DNA of 64,000 nucleotides from RYN-133 sp036497285. GTDB taxonomy: Bacteria; Actinomycetota; Actinomycetes; Mycobacteriales; Jatrophihabitantaceae. A program made the position numbers and the translations under genes. Each line of letters opens with the position of its first letter. Position 1 is the stretch's first letter. Location of the stretch: positions 55,071 to 119,070 of the forward strand of contig DASXJR010000096.1 in assembly GCA_036497285.1 (NCBI GenBank), in the 5' to 3' direction. Below the pieces are notes generated by a model. It did not search any database. It saw only the letters and a list, made by a program, of their open reading frames with translations, and was not told the origin of the DNA. Shown piece by piece: positions 10,298 to 19,008 of this stretch.

Positions 10298-10539
10298 AGC
10301 GCCTCTTCTGGCTGGTCATGGGTGTCACGATCGGTGCTCTCATCGTGCGCAAGCTGTCCGCGGTCGCGCAGCGGCTCACGCCGGGCGGCCTGGCCGACAC
10401 TGTGAGCGCCGCGCTGCGCGATCTTGCCGAGTCGCTGCGGGACTTCAATCACGACGTCCGCGAGGCGATGCAGGAGCGTGAAGCCGAGCTGCGGACCGGT
10501 ACCGGGCTGGACGGGGAACTCGGCAACAAACCCGCCTAA
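10294..10539 (+). CDS. Small actinobacterial membrane-associated protein (DUF6167-like)
   Basis: An 81-residue protein that begins MKRLFWLVMGVTIGALIVRK, a short hydrophobic segment ending in a positive charge. An amphipathic helix with Glu/Arg-rich heptads follows (ESLRDFNHDVREAMQERE). It is coupled to the preceding DUF948-type gene by a GTGA overlap, and both have the same anchor-plus-helix design, so they may act together. The pair lies directly upstream of alaS in many actinobacteria. The function is unknown and the family name is from memory. Confidence 0.75.
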   Translation: MKRLFWLVMGVTIGALIVRKLSAVAQRLTPGGLADTVSAALRDLAESLRDFNHDVREAMQEREAELRTGTGLDGELGNKPA

Positions 10540-10548
10540 CCCGATTGC

Positions 10549-10554
10549 GACAAT
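10549..10554 (+). promoter_or_regulatory. Candidate -10 element of alaS (leaderless)
   Basis: GACAAT lies 6 nt before the ATG of alaS. The same hexamer at the same kind of distance precedes aroC and the MOSC gene. Confidence 0.4.
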
Positions 10555-10560
10555 GGACTT

Positions 10561-13266
10561 ATGAAGTCCGCAGAGATCCGTCGACGTTTCCTCGGTCACT
10601 TCGAGGACAACGGCCACACGGTGGTGCCGAGTCTGCCCCTGCCGTACAGCGACCCGAACCTGCTGTTCGTGGTCGCCGGCATGGTGCAGTTCGTGCCCTA
10701 CTTCGTCGGCCAGGAGCAGCCGCCCTACCCGCGGGCCACGAGCATCCAGAAGTGCATCCGCACGCAGGACATCGAGGAAGTCGGCAAGACCACCCGGCAC
10801 GGCACGTTCTTCCAGATGAACGGCAACTTCAGCTTCGGTGACTATTTCAAGTCCGGCGCGATCCAGCTCGCCTGGGACCTGTCCACGAAATCGGTCGCGG
10901 ACGGCGGCTTCGGTCTCGACGGCGACCGCGTCTGGGCCACGGTCTACCTCGACGACGACGAGGCCATCGACATCTGGCACAACCAGATCGGCCTGCCGCT
11001 CGAGCGCATCGTCCGCCGCGACATGGACGACAACTTCTGGTCCATGGGGATCCCCGGCCCGTGCGGCCCGTGCAGCGAGCTCTACTACGACCGCGGACCG
11101 GACTACGGCCGCGAGGGCGGTCCCGAGGTCGACGAGGACCGCTATATGGAGTTCTGGAACCTCGTCTTCATGCAGAACGAGCGCGGCCCGCAGCGTGGAC
11201 CGGGCAAGTCCGACTTCGACGTGCTCGGCGAGCTGCCGAAGAAGAACATCGACACCGGCATGGGCATGGAGCGCGTTGCAGCGCTGCTGCAGGGCGTCGA
11301 CAACCTGTACGAGATCGACGAGACCAAGCCGATCCTCGATCGTGCGGCGGAGCTGGCCGGCAAGACCTACGGGGCGCACTCGGGCCACGCGGCATACGAG
11401 TCGCATCCCGACGACGTCCGGCTGCGGGTGATCGCCGATCACGTGCGCTCGGCGCTGATGCTCATCGGCGACGGTGTGGTGCCCGGCAACGAGGGCCGCG
11501 GTTACGTGCTGCGTCGCCTACTACGCCGGGCGATCCGCGCGATCCGGCTACTGGGGTACGAGGACCGCGCGTTCCCCGAGCTGTTCCCGATCGCGCGCGA
11601 CTGCATGGCGCCGTCCTACCCCGAACTGGCCAAGGACTTCGATCGCATCTCCGGCTATGCCTACGCGGAGGAGGACGCGTTCCGGCAGACGCTGCGCGCG
11701 GGAACGACGATCCTCGACGTTGCGGTGGCGGAGGCGAGGAATTCGGGTAGCGCGTCGCTGTCCGGCGACAAGGCGTTCCAACTGCACGACACCTACGGCT
11801 TCCCGATCGATCTCACGCTCGAGATGGCGGCCGAGCAGGGCATCGAGGTCGACGAGGCGGGTTTCCGTCGGCTCATGGCCGAGCAGCGGGCCCGCGCGAA
11901 GGCGGACGCGCAGGCGAAGAAGACCGGCCACCTCGACCTGTCGCTGTACCGCAGCGCGCTCGACAACGGGCAGACGCAGTTCACCGGCTACACCGAGGTC
12001 GCGCGCGAGGCGACGATCACCGCGCTCATCGGACCGGACGGGCTGTTGCCGGCGGCCCACGACGGCGACGAGGTCGAGGTCATTCTCGATTCGACGCCGT
12101 TCTATGCCGAGGGCGGCGGTCAGCTCGCCGACTGGGGCCGGCTCAGTGTCAACGTCGGCGGCCGCGAGGCGGAGCTGACGGTCACCGACGTGCAGACGCC
12201 GATCCCGGGGCTGATCGCACACCGGGCGACGGTGCTGTCCGGCGAGGTGCGTCCCGGTGATGTTGTGCTGGCCGGCGTCGACCTGCAGCGTCGGGTGTCG
12301 GTGTCGCGGTCGCATTCGGCGACGCACCTGCTGCACGCGGGCTTGCGGCGCGCGCTCGGCGACTCCGCGGCGCAGGCGGGCTCGCTCAACGCGCCCGGTC
12401 GGCTGCGGTTCGACTTCACCACGCCGTCCGCAGTCCCGCACACCGTGCTCGGCGACGTCGAGGACGAGATCAACGAGGTGCTGCTGCGCGATCTCGAGGT
12501 GCGCTGGTTCGTGACCGATCAAGACGAAGCGCGCCGGCTCGGGGCGATCGCCATGTTCGGCGAGAAGTACGGCGATCGGGTGCGCATCGTCGAGATCGGC
12601 GACTACTCGCGCGAGCTCTGCGGCGGCACGCACGTGCCCCGCAGTTCGGTGATCGGCATGGTCAAGTTGCTCGGCGAGGCGTCGATCGGCTCGGGTGTGC
12701 GCCGGGTCGAGGCGCTGGTCGGCCTCGACGCGTTCCAGTACCTGGCGCGCGAACACACCCTTGTCCAGTCCCTCGCCACGGAGTTCAAGGCACCGCCGGA
12801 AGAGCTGCCCGAGCGGATCAACGGCGTCCTCGACCGGTTGAAGTCGGCCGAACGCGAGTTGGCCAAGCTGCGGGTGGGGCAGGTGTTGGCCTCAGCGGGC
12901 ACGCTGGCGGCGGCGGCCGAGGACGTGAACGGTGTCCAGCTCGTCGCGGCGCAGGCGCCGGAGGGCGTTGGCGGCAACGACCTGCGTTCGCTCGCGCTCG
13001 ATGTGCGCGGGCGGCTGCGGCACGGCGAGCCCGCGGTCGTGCTGCTCGCGTCGCCGGCCGACGGCGGGGGAGCGGCGTTCGTCGCGGCGGTCAACGACGC
13101 CGGCCAGGCGCGCGGGCTCGCTGCGGGCGAGCTGGTGCGGGTGTTCGCGCCCGCCATCGGAGCGCGCGGCGGCGGCAAGGCCGATCTCGCCCAGGGCGCC
13201 GGTGGCGACGCCACCAAGCTCACCCACGCATTCGCGGCCCTCAGACAAGCAATCAGCGAAAGGTGA
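10561..13266 (+). CDS. alaS: Alanyl-tRNA synthetase
   Basis: Class II synthetase of 901 residues, normal full length. It shows the N-terminal catalytic core (MKSAEIRRRFL, FFQMNGNFSFGDYFK, motif 3 GRGYVLRRLLRRAIR), the editing domain with the zinc-binding HSATHLLH and CGGTHV motifs, and the C-terminal DHHA1/oligomerisation part ending in ARGGGKADLAQGAG. Editing and aminoacylation therefore both look intact. It has its own probable leaderless promoter and is followed by a repeat element before ruvX. Confidence 0.98.
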   Translation: MKSAEIRRRFLGHFEDNGHTVVPSLPLPYSDPNLLFVVAGMVQFVPYFVGQEQPPYPRATSIQKCIRTQDIEEVGKTTRHGTFFQMNGNFSFGDYFKSGAIQLAWDLSTKSVADGGFGLDGDRVWATVYLDDDEAIDIWHNQIGLPLERIVRRDMDDNFWSMGIPGPCGPCSELYYDRGPDYGREGGPEVDEDRYMEFWNLVFMQNERGPQRGPGKSDFDVLGELPKKNIDTGMGMERVAALLQGVDNLYEIDETKPILDRAAELAGKTYGAHSGHAAYESHPDDVRLRVIADHVRSALMLIGDGVVPGNEGRGYVLRRLLRRAIRAIRLLGYEDRAFPELFPIARDCMAPSYPELAKDFDRISGYAYAEEDAFRQTLRAGTTILDVAVAEARNSGSASLSGDKAFQLHDTYGFPIDLTLEMAAEQGIEVDEAGFRRLMAEQRARAKADAQAKKTGHLDLSLYRSALDNGQTQFTGYTEVAREATITALIGPDGLLPAAHDGDEVEVILDSTPFYAEGGGQLADWGRLSVNVGGREAELTVTDVQTPIPGLIAHRATVLSGEVRPGDVVLAGVDLQRRVSVSRSHSATHLLHAGLRRALGDSAAQAGSLNAPGRLRFDFTTPSAVPHTVLGDVEDEINEVLLRDLEVRWFVTDQDEARRLGAIAMFGEKYGDRVRIVEIGDYSRELCGGTHVPRSSVIGMVKLLGEASIGSGVRRVEALVGLDAFQYLAREHTLVQSLATEFKAPPEELPERINGVLDRLKSAERELAKLRVGQVLASAGTLAAAAEDVNGVQLVAAQAPEGVGGNDLRSLALDVRGRLRHGEPAVVLLASPADGGGAAFVAAVNDAGQARGLAAGELVRVFAPAIGARGGGKADLAQGAGGDATKLTHAFAALRQAISER

Positions 13267-13284
13267 GTTCACGATGACCACCGA

Positions 13285-13378
13285 CGCGATGACCGCTTGC
13301 GCGAGGAGCCCGGCCTCGCGCGGGCGAGGCGAGCGTGCGTGCGGGCTTGACGATTCCCCCGAGCGAAGCGAGCGGGGG
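13285..13378 (+). repeat. Stop-proximal composite repeat, copy B
   Basis: Begins 19 nt after the alaS stop with CGCGATGACCGCTTGCGCGA and GGAGCCCG. It contains a GC-rich middle and ends with the hairpin-forming CCCCCGAGCG/AAGCGAGCGGGGG segment just before the ruvX ribosome site. The head matches 8029-8056 in inverted orientation. A short reading frame of about 45 codons crosses it, but the repeat origin argues against a gene. Confidence 0.7.
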
Positions 13379-13392
13379 AGAGGAGACCCGCG

Positions 13393-13821
13393 TTGGCCGG
13401 GATATGGATAGGTGTTGATGTCGGGACGGTGCGGGTTGGGGTGGCGCGCAGCGACCCCGGCGGGATCCTTGCCTCGCCGCTGGCCACGCTGGCGCGCGAT
13501 CCGGCCCACGACCGCGATATCGACGAGCTCGCGCAGCTGGTCCGCGATCTCGATGCGGTGGGCGTGGTGGTCGGGCTGCCCAAGACTCTGCGGGGAACGG
13601 AAGGGGCGTCTGCGGACATGGCGCGCAGCTATGCGCAGCGCCTTGCCGAGCGGATCACACCCGTCCCTGTCCGGCACCTGGACGAGCGACTGACGACGGT
13701 AAGTGCGCAGCGTAAGCTGCACCAGAACGGCGTCCGTGGAAGCAGGAAGGTCCGGGCGATCATCGACCAGGCCGCCGCCGTCGAGCTGTTGCAACACTGG
13801 CTTGACACCCCGCGTCGGTGA
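13393..13821 (+). CDS. ruvX: RuvX/YqgF-family Holliday-junction resolvase-like nuclease
   Basis: A 142-residue RNase H-fold protein of the YqgF family, implicated in 16S rRNA 5'-end maturation and once proposed as a Holliday-junction resolvase. The conserved opening GIDVGTVRVGVARSD holds the first catalytic Asp. GLPKTLRG and HLDERLTT follow, with the second acidic residue in DER, and DQAAAVELLQHWL forms the end. The start is a TTG chosen because an AGGAG sequence lies 7 nt upstream and no ATG or GTG leaves the first motif intact. It lies between alaS and mltG, the standard actinobacterial order. Confidence 0.93.
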   Translation: MAGIWIGVDVGTVRVGVARSDPGGILASPLATLARDPAHDRDIDELAQLVRDLDAVGVVVGLPKTLRGTEGASADMARSYAQRLAERITPVPVRHLDERLTTVSAQRKLHQNGVRGSRKVRAIIDQAAAVELLQHWLDTPRR

Positions 13822-13876
13822 TGACGGCGGGAGTATGAGGACAGCTGGTCCGTAGAAAGAACGGAGTCCGCGAGAA

Positions 13877-15100
13877 GTGACGCAACGCGAGCGCGAATCG
13901 GTGCAGCCTGCGCTGGGCGACGATCCGCACTCCCTGCTCTTCGGTGACGCGGACGGCGACGGCGGTGACTCCGCGTACGACGCGCCGCGGTTGACCCGCG
14001 CAGAACGGCGGCGCAACGAGCAGGGGCGGCGCAAGCGCGTCAGGCGCCGCGGCCGGCTGTTCGTGGTGCTGGCTCTGGTGATCGTCGCGGCGGTTGCCTA
14101 TTTCGTCGTCCCCAGAGTCATCGACTACTTCCGCGTGCAGGACTACTCGGGCAACGGCACCGGATCCGTGCTGGTCGCCGTCCACTCCGGCGACAGCACC
14201 CAGGACATCGGCGACAGCATGCAGAAGGCCGGCGTGGTCAAGAGCGCAAAGGCGTTCACCGACGCCTGCGGCGACACCAGGTGCGCGAGTATCCAGCCGG
14301 GCGAGTATCGGATGCGGCAGCACATGTCCGGCGCTTCCGCGGTTGCGCTGATCCTCAACCCCTCGACGAAGAGCAACGCGAACGTGCTGGTGATCCCGGA
14401 GGGCGCGACCGGCCTCGATGTCGAGGCGCGACTGGTGAAGATCCTCGGTTCCGGCGCGCAGGCCGGCCTGACCGCTGCCTTGAAGAAGGCCGGCGACCTC
14501 GGCCTGCCGCTGAACTACACCGGCAAGGGCGACGGCGTGCCCAGCTCCGCCGAGGGGTTCCTCTATCCGGCGACCTACCAGGTCGACCCGACCAGTTCGC
14601 CGACCAAGGTGCTGCAGGACATTGTCGCGCGGTACCTGCAGCAGGACCGGAACACCGGCTTCGCCGACGCGGCAAAGCGTCAAAACCTCACCCCGTACGA
14701 AGCGCTGACCATCGCCTCGATCGCGCAGTCGGAGGCCAAGTATCCGCAGGACATGCCGAAGGTCGCGCGCACGATCCTCAACCGGATCAAGATCGGCCGT
14801 GCGCTGCAGTTCGACTCGACGAGTTCATATGCCTGCAAGCTCGCGCAGACGCCCGCGAGCAAGTGCATCTACAACCAGGTGATCAGCCCGTACAACACGT
14901 ACACGCACGAGGGCTTGCCGCCGACGCCGATCGACAACCCGGGCGCACCCGCGATGGCCGCCGCGGTAGCCCCGGCGAAGGGTGACTGGATCTACTTCGT
15001 CAACGTCGACGCCGCCGGACATCTGGGCTTCTTCGACAACGAGAAGGCCTTCACCGCCGCAGTGGAGAAGTGCAAGAAGAACCATTGGGGCTGTGGCTGA
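13877..15100 (+). CDS. mltG: Endolytic murein transglycosylase MltG
   Basis: Membrane-anchored lytic transglycosylase that cuts nascent glycan strands and so limits peptidoglycan chain length. The 407 residues include a charged cytoplasmic N-terminus (about 1-55), one transmembrane segment (about 57-78), a LysM-like region, and the YceG catalytic domain. The catalytic Glu is in IASIAQSEAKYP, followed by ARTILNRI and the family segment YNTYTHEGLPPTPI. Cys residues in the extracytoplasmic part (DACGDTRCAS, KKNHWGCG) may form disulphides. The GTG start follows GCGAGAA. Its stop overlaps aroE by 8 bp. Confidence 0.93.
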   Translation: MTQRERESVQPALGDDPHSLLFGDADGDGGDSAYDAPRLTRAERRRNEQGRRKRVRRRGRLFVVLALVIVAAVAYFVVPRVIDYFRVQDYSGNGTGSVLVAVHSGDSTQDIGDSMQKAGVVKSAKAFTDACGDTRCASIQPGEYRMRQHMSGASAVALILNPSTKSNANVLVIPEGATGLDVEARLVKILGSGAQAGLTAALKKAGDLGLPLNYTGKGDGVPSSAEGFLYPATYQVDPTSSPTKVLQDIVARYLQQDRNTGFADAAKRQNLTPYEALTIASIAQSEAKYPQDMPKVARTILNRIKIGRALQFDSTSSYACKLAQTPASKCIYNQVISPYNTYTHEGLPPTPIDNPGAPAMAAAVAPAKGDWIYFVNVDAAGHLGFFDNEKAFTAAVEKCKKNHWGCG

Positions 15101-15908
15101 CCCTCAGCGGCGGGCAGCGGTCCTCGGCCGTCCGATCGGCCACTCGCGCTCGCCTGCCCTCCACCAGGCTGCGTATGCCGCGCTCGGCCTGAACTGGTCC
15201 TACGAGGCGATCGAGTGCGGCACCGAGGACCTCGCCGGCGTCCTCGAAACCAGGGCTGACTGGGCCGGATTTTCGTGCACGATGCCGCTCAAGCGCGCCG
15301 TGCTCGAGATCGCGGACGAAGTCCGTCCGCTCGCCGCCGCGGTCGGCGCCGGGAACACCCTGCTACCTCGCCCGGGCGGCGGCTGGATCGCCGAGAACAC
15401 CGACGTCGCCGGCATCGTCGCGACGGTGCGCGGTGCCGGACGGCTGCCGCAGTCGGTCACGGTGCTCGGCGCGGGTGGCACCGCGCAGGCGGTGGTCGGC
15501 GCGCTCGCGGCGCTCCAGCTCGCGCACTGCACGGCGCTCGTCCGGGATCCCGCCCGCACCGCCGAGCTCAAGGCCGCCGGGTCGGCGCTAGGTGTGGCCG
15601 TCACGGTCGACACACTCGCCTGCGACGCGCCCGCCCTGCGCGCCGACCTGGTCGTGTCCACGTTGCCCGGCGCCGGTGCGAACCCGCTGGCCGGACATCC
15701 CTGGACGACCGGACAGATCGTGCTCGATGTGGTCTACGACCCGTGGCCCACCCCGCTCGCGGCGGCAGCACGCGCGGCCGGCGCCACGGTGCTCAGCGGC
15801 GCGCAGATGCTGCTGTACCAGGCCGCCGCGCAGGTCGAGTTGATGACCGGCCGTCCGGCCCCGGTCGGGTCCATGGAAGGCGCGCTGCGCCGTACGCTCG
15901 ACCTATGA
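15093..15908 (+). CDS. aroE: Shikimate dehydrogenase
   Basis: Reduces 3-dehydroshikimate to shikimate with NADPH. The 271-residue protein has the shikimate-binding GRPIGHSRSPALH, the catalytic Lys in CTMPLKRAV, AVGAGNTLL, the catalytic Asp in ENTDVAGI, and the nucleotide-binding VLGAGGTAQAV. The GTG start sits inside the mltG stop region (GTGGCTGA, 8-bp overlap). The same junction pattern recurs at rsmB and ribBA. The other shikimate genes present (aroC, aroK, aroB, aroQ) form a separate operon about 8 kb downstream. Confidence 0.95.
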   Translation: MADPQRRAAVLGRPIGHSRSPALHQAAYAALGLNWSYEAIECGTEDLAGVLETRADWAGFSCTMPLKRAVLEIADEVRPLAAAVGAGNTLLPRPGGGWIAENTDVAGIVATVRGAGRLPQSVTVLGAGGTAQAVVGALAALQLAHCTALVRDPARTAELKAAGSALGVAVTVDTLACDAPALRADLVVSTLPGAGANPLAGHPWTTGQIVLDVVYDPWPTPLAAAARAAGATVLSGAQMLLYQAAAQVELMTGRPAPVGSMEGALRRTLDL

Positions 15909-15914
15909 GCGAGG

Positions 15915-15966
15915 CCCCACGAAACTGCTCCGCAAAGAGCACTAGGCACTTTCGCGTGGACCCCGA
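15915..15966 (+). repeat. 52-bp start-codon-abutting repeat, copy 1
   Basis: Starts CCCCACGAAACTGCTCCGCA and ends TTTCGCGTGGACCCCGA, directly followed by the ATG of fdhD. It matches 25964-26015 before aroB at about 42 of 52 positions. The ends can pair (CCACG with CGTGG), and GCTC can pair with GAGC inside. The fdhD start codon is the first base after the element. Confidence 0.8.
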
Positions 15967-16761
15967 ATGAGCGTGACGACCACCCGTCGGGCGGTCGTGC
16001 GCATGCCCGCCGGTGCCGAGCCGGCGTCCGCGCCGGACGATCTCGCAGTCGAGTCCCCGCTGGTACTGGGCCTGGCCGGTGAGGCCATCGCCACCCTCAT
16101 GCGCACCCCAGGTCATGATCTCGAGCTGGCCGCCGGCTGGCTGGTCGTCGAGTCCGGCGTGCGCGCGGGCGACGACATCGTCACGCTGCGCGCCTGTCGC
16201 GAGGACGACACCGACCGGGTGCACATCACGCTGCGCGAGGGGGTACGTCCGCCGCGTCCGCGGGCCTTCGTGACCTCGGCCGCCTGCGGGGTGTGCAGCG
16301 CCGACGTGCTCGACCTGACGCTGCTGCGCACGTCCGCGCCGCACCGGGACGGGTGGACTGTGCCGCGCGAAGTCCTGGTCGAACTGCCGGACGCCATGCG
16401 CACCCAGCAGCGCGCCTTCGACCGCACCGGCGCGGTGCACGCGGCCGCCCTCGCCGACGCCGACGGCGCCGTCGACGTCGTGCGCGAGGACGTCGGGCGG
16501 CACAACGCGGTCGACAAGGTCGTCGGCAAGGCCCTCCTCGACGGACGGCTGCCCGGCACCGATCGGCTGCTCGTGGTGAGTGGACGGGTGTCGTTCGAGA
16601 TCGTGCAGAAGGCCGTAGCTGCCGGGGTCGCGGGAATCGTCGCCGTATCCGCGCCGTCGAGCCTGGCCGTCGACCTGGCGCGCGAGCACGGCCTGATGCT
16701 CGCCGGCATGGTGCGCAACGGCCGGATGAACGTCTATTCGGGCGAGGAATGGATCACCTGA
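15967..16761 (+). CDS. fdhD: Formate dehydrogenase accessory sulfurtransferase FdhD
   Basis: Transfers sulphur from a cysteine desulphurase to the molybdenum cofactor of formate dehydrogenase, which is required for its activity. The 264-residue protein carries the catalytic CGVC pair at Cys107 and Cys110 (family consensus CGxC), REDVGRHNAVDKVVG, and a final AREHGLMLAGMVRNGRMNVY. No formate dehydrogenase structural gene is in the window, so its partner must lie elsewhere. MOSC and MobA-like genes lie 1.5-2.8 kb downstream on the other strand, giving a loose molybdenum-cofactor group. The start codon directly follows the 52-bp repeat. Confidence 0.93.
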   Translation: MSVTTTRRAVVRMPAGAEPASAPDDLAVESPLVLGLAGEAIATLMRTPGHDLELAAGWLVVESGVRAGDDIVTLRACREDDTDRVHITLREGVRPPRPRAFVTSAACGVCSADVLDLTLLRTSAPHRDGWTVPREVLVELPDAMRTQQRAFDRTGAVHAAALADADGAVDVVREDVGRHNAVDKVVGKALLDGRLPGTDRLLVVSGRVSFEIVQKAVAAGVAGIVAVSAPSSLAVDLAREHGLMLAGMVRNGRMNVYSGEEWIT

Positions 16762-16810
16762 CCACGGCTTCGAAATGCGAGAACGTGTTCTACTGGGCAG
16801 ACTTTCTCGC

Positions 16811-18310
16811 ATGCCGACCCCAATTGCCAGCCGTCGCCATTTCCTAGCCGTGGGTGCCGGTGGCGCCGCTGCAGCCGCAGCCGGGCTCGCCCTTCCCGCA
16901 CCCGCCACGGCGGCAAGTCCGGCGACGCTGCGCACCGATGTGGTGATCGTCGGCGGCGGGCTCGCCGGACTTACAGCGGCGCGGCGGCTGACCCGTCACG
17001 GCGTGGACGTCGTCGTGCTCGAAGCCCGCGGCCGGGTCGGCGGTCGTACCCTCAACCACTCGTTGGGCCACGGGCACGTCGCCGAGGCGGGCGGCGAGTT
17101 CGTCGGTCCGACGCAGGACCGCGTGCTGGCACTGGCCAAGGAGTTGGGCATCGGCACGTTCAACGCCTACGACACGGGCAACAACGTCTACCTCTACCCG
17201 CCATACCCGCGCACCCTGTACAGCGACACGACGCCGCTGCTCGGCACCGCCCCGCCCGATGCGACGATCGCTGCCGACATCGCCCGACTGGTGACCGACA
17301 TCGACAACAAGGCGAGCCAGATCAACGTCGAACACCCATGGACGTCACCCAACGCGAAGGACTACGACGCGCAGACCCTCGAGTCGTACGTGAAATCGCA
17401 GACGCCGAACCCGCGCGTGCTCGGCCTGCTCGCCCCGTTCCTGCAGGCGCTGGTCGGTGCCGAGGCGCGCGACCTGTCGTTGCTGTTCGTGCTCGCCTAC
17501 GTCGCCTCGGCCGGCGACAAGAACAACGTCGGCACGATCGAGCGGCTCTTCAATGTGCGCAACGGCGCGCAGCAGTCACGCATCCGCGGCGGCTCGCAGC
17601 TGCTCTCGGTGCGCATGGCGCACGTGCTCGGCCACCGGGTGCATCTGAACCGGCCGGTGCGGCGCATCTCCCAGCACGACCACGGTGTGCTGGTCGAGGC
17701 GGACGGGTTGCACGTGCACGCCAAGCGGGTGGTGGTGGCCGTCCCGCCGGCGCTGGCGCAGCGGATCGACTACCACCCGCTGCTGCCGACTGCTCGGGAT
17801 CAGCTGCTGCAGCGCATGCCGATGGGCGCGCTGATGAAGGTCGAAGCCGTGTACGACAAGCCGTTCTGGCGCGGCAAGGGTCTGACCGGTCAGTTCCTCA
17901 CCGTCGGCGGCCCGGTCGGCTACTCGTTCGACAACTCGCCGCCGGACGGGTCGATCGGCGTGCTGGCCGGCTTCGTCGGCGGGGTACAGAACCTGAAGTG
18001 GGGCGCGCGCACCCGCGCGGAGCGTCGTAAGGCGGTGCTGGCGCAGTTCGTCCGGCTGTTCGAGGATCAGCGCTTCGCCCGTCCGGTCGAGTACTTCGAC
18101 GAGAACTGGCCGCAGGACGAGTGGAGCCACGGCGGCCCGACGGCGATCATGGGTCCGGGCACGCTCGGACGCTTCGGCCACGCGTTGCGGACCCCGTGCG
18201 GACGGATCCACTGGGCCGGCACCGAGACCTCGGACTACTGGCAGGGATACATGGACGGCGCGGTCCGGTCCGGCGAGCGTGTCGCCACCGAGGTCGCTCG
18301 TCACTTCTGA
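16811..18310 (+). CDS. Tat-exported flavin-dependent amine oxidase
   Basis: FAD-dependent oxidase of the monoamine/polyamine oxidase family, 499 residues. It begins with a twin-arginine signal (SRRHFLAVGAGGAA, then an Ala/Pro-rich stretch to about residue 37), so it is probably exported folded with FAD bound. The dinucleotide fold DVVIVGGGLAGLTAAR is followed by GRVGGRTLN and GGEFVGPTQ. The C-terminal FAD contact is HWAGTETSDYWQGYMDGAV. The substrate is probably a primary or polyamine but cannot be fixed. The ATG lies 7 nt after CAGACT. It overlaps the convergent MOSC gene by 10 bp at the stops. Confidence 0.9.
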   Translation: MPTPIASRRHFLAVGAGGAAAAAAGLALPAPATAASPATLRTDVVIVGGGLAGLTAARRLTRHGVDVVVLEARGRVGGRTLNHSLGHGHVAEAGGEFVGPTQDRVLALAKELGIGTFNAYDTGNNVYLYPPYPRTLYSDTTPLLGTAPPDATIAADIARLVTDIDNKASQINVEHPWTSPNAKDYDAQTLESYVKSQTPNPRVLGLLAPFLQALVGAEARDLSLLFVLAYVASAGDKNNVGTIERLFNVRNGAQQSRIRGGSQLLSVRMAHVLGHRVHLNRPVRRISQHDHGVLVEADGLHVHAKRVVVAVPPALAQRIDYHPLLPTARDQLLQRMPMGALMKVEAVYDKPFWRGKGLTGQFLTVGGPVGYSFDNSPPDGSIGVLAGFVGGVQNLKWGARTRAERRKAVLAQFVRLFEDQRFARPVEYFDENWPQDEWSHGGPTAIMGPGTLGRFGHALRTPCGRIHWAGTETSDYWQGYMDGAVRSGERVATEVARHF

Positions 18311-18954
18311 CCGGCGAGGAACTCCTGCAGTTCGGGAGCCAGGTCGTCGCCGGCAGCGCGGATCAACGGGACGAGCTGCCGTTCGTTCATCAGCGCGCGG
18401 TAGGTCAGCGAGATGGTCACGTCGTGTTCGGGGCGGCGGACGATCTCGATCGGGTCGCCGGTGCGGATCGTCCCCGGCACCAGGATGCGCAGGTAGGCGC
18501 CTGGACGAGCAACCTCGGTGAACGTCTTCAGCCAACCGGCTTCGCCGATCCACCCGCGGAAGGTCGAGCACGGGATCCGCGGCTCGGTGACCTGCACGAT
18601 GACGTCCGCACCGATACGCCACTGCTCACCGAGCCGGGCGCCGGCGACATCGAGCCCGCGCGTGGTCAGGTTCTCGCCGAAGAAGCCGTTCGTCAGCTCG
18701 CGGCCGAGCCGGCGCTCCCAGTCGTCGAGGTCTTCGCGGGCGAACGAGTACAGCGCTTGGTCGGTGCCGCCGTGGTTCTCGCGGTCGCCGATGAAGTCGC
18801 CGACCACGCCGCTGCCGAGTGCGGAAGGCTTCGGTCCGGGGTCGCGGACCTCGACCGGCCCATCGGTCGGCCGCTTGTCGATGCCGGTGCTTTCGACCTC
18901 CTTGTCGGGGTTGGCGCGCGGTCGGCCCAGGTTCACGGAGTCAAGGAGTGGCAC
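18301..18954 (-). CDS. MOSC-domain protein (YiiM-like)
   Basis: MOSC domains relate to the C-terminus of molybdenum cofactor sulphurase. YiiM-type proteins help detoxify N-hydroxylated bases and bind molybdenum cofactor. This 217-residue protein shows the family blocks ALGSGVVGDFIGDRENHGG, DQALYSF, FGENLTT, RIGADVIVQVTEPRIPC (with the conserved Cys) and KTFTEVARPGAYLRI. I start it at the GTG giving MPLLDSVNLG rather than the ATG 9 nt upstream, because that GTG lies 7 nt after a GACAAT hexamer. The ATG itself overlaps that hexamer. Its neighbours fdhD and mobA support a molybdenum context. Confidence 0.88.
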   Translation of the reverse strand: MPLLDSVNLGRPRANPDKEVESTGIDKRPTDGPVEVRDPGPKPSALGSGVVGDFIGDRENHGGTDQALYSFAREDLDDWERRLGRELTNGFFGENLTTRGLDVAGARLGEQWRIGADVIVQVTEPRIPCSTFRGWIGEAGWLKTFTEVARPGAYLRILVPGTIRTGDPIEIVRRPEHDVTISLTYRALMNERQLVPLIRAAGDDLAPELQEFLAGQK

Positions 18955-18961
18955 GCCTGCC

Positions 18962-18967
18962 ATTGTC
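18962..18967 (-). promoter_or_regulatory. Candidate -10 element of the MOSC gene
   Basis: GACAAT on the minus strand, 7 nt before the preferred GTG start. Its last two bases overlap the alternative ATG, which argues against that ATG being used. Confidence 0.4.
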
Positions 18968-19008
18968 CCAATCGCCGGCGAGCCGTTATCCGGTCGGGCG
19001 GATCGGGG

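Noticed and set aside
13274..13411. Short frame between alaS and ruvX (MTTDAMTACARS...)
   Set aside because: It is composed almost entirely of the stop-proximal repeat and overlaps the ruvX start; no conserved protein character.
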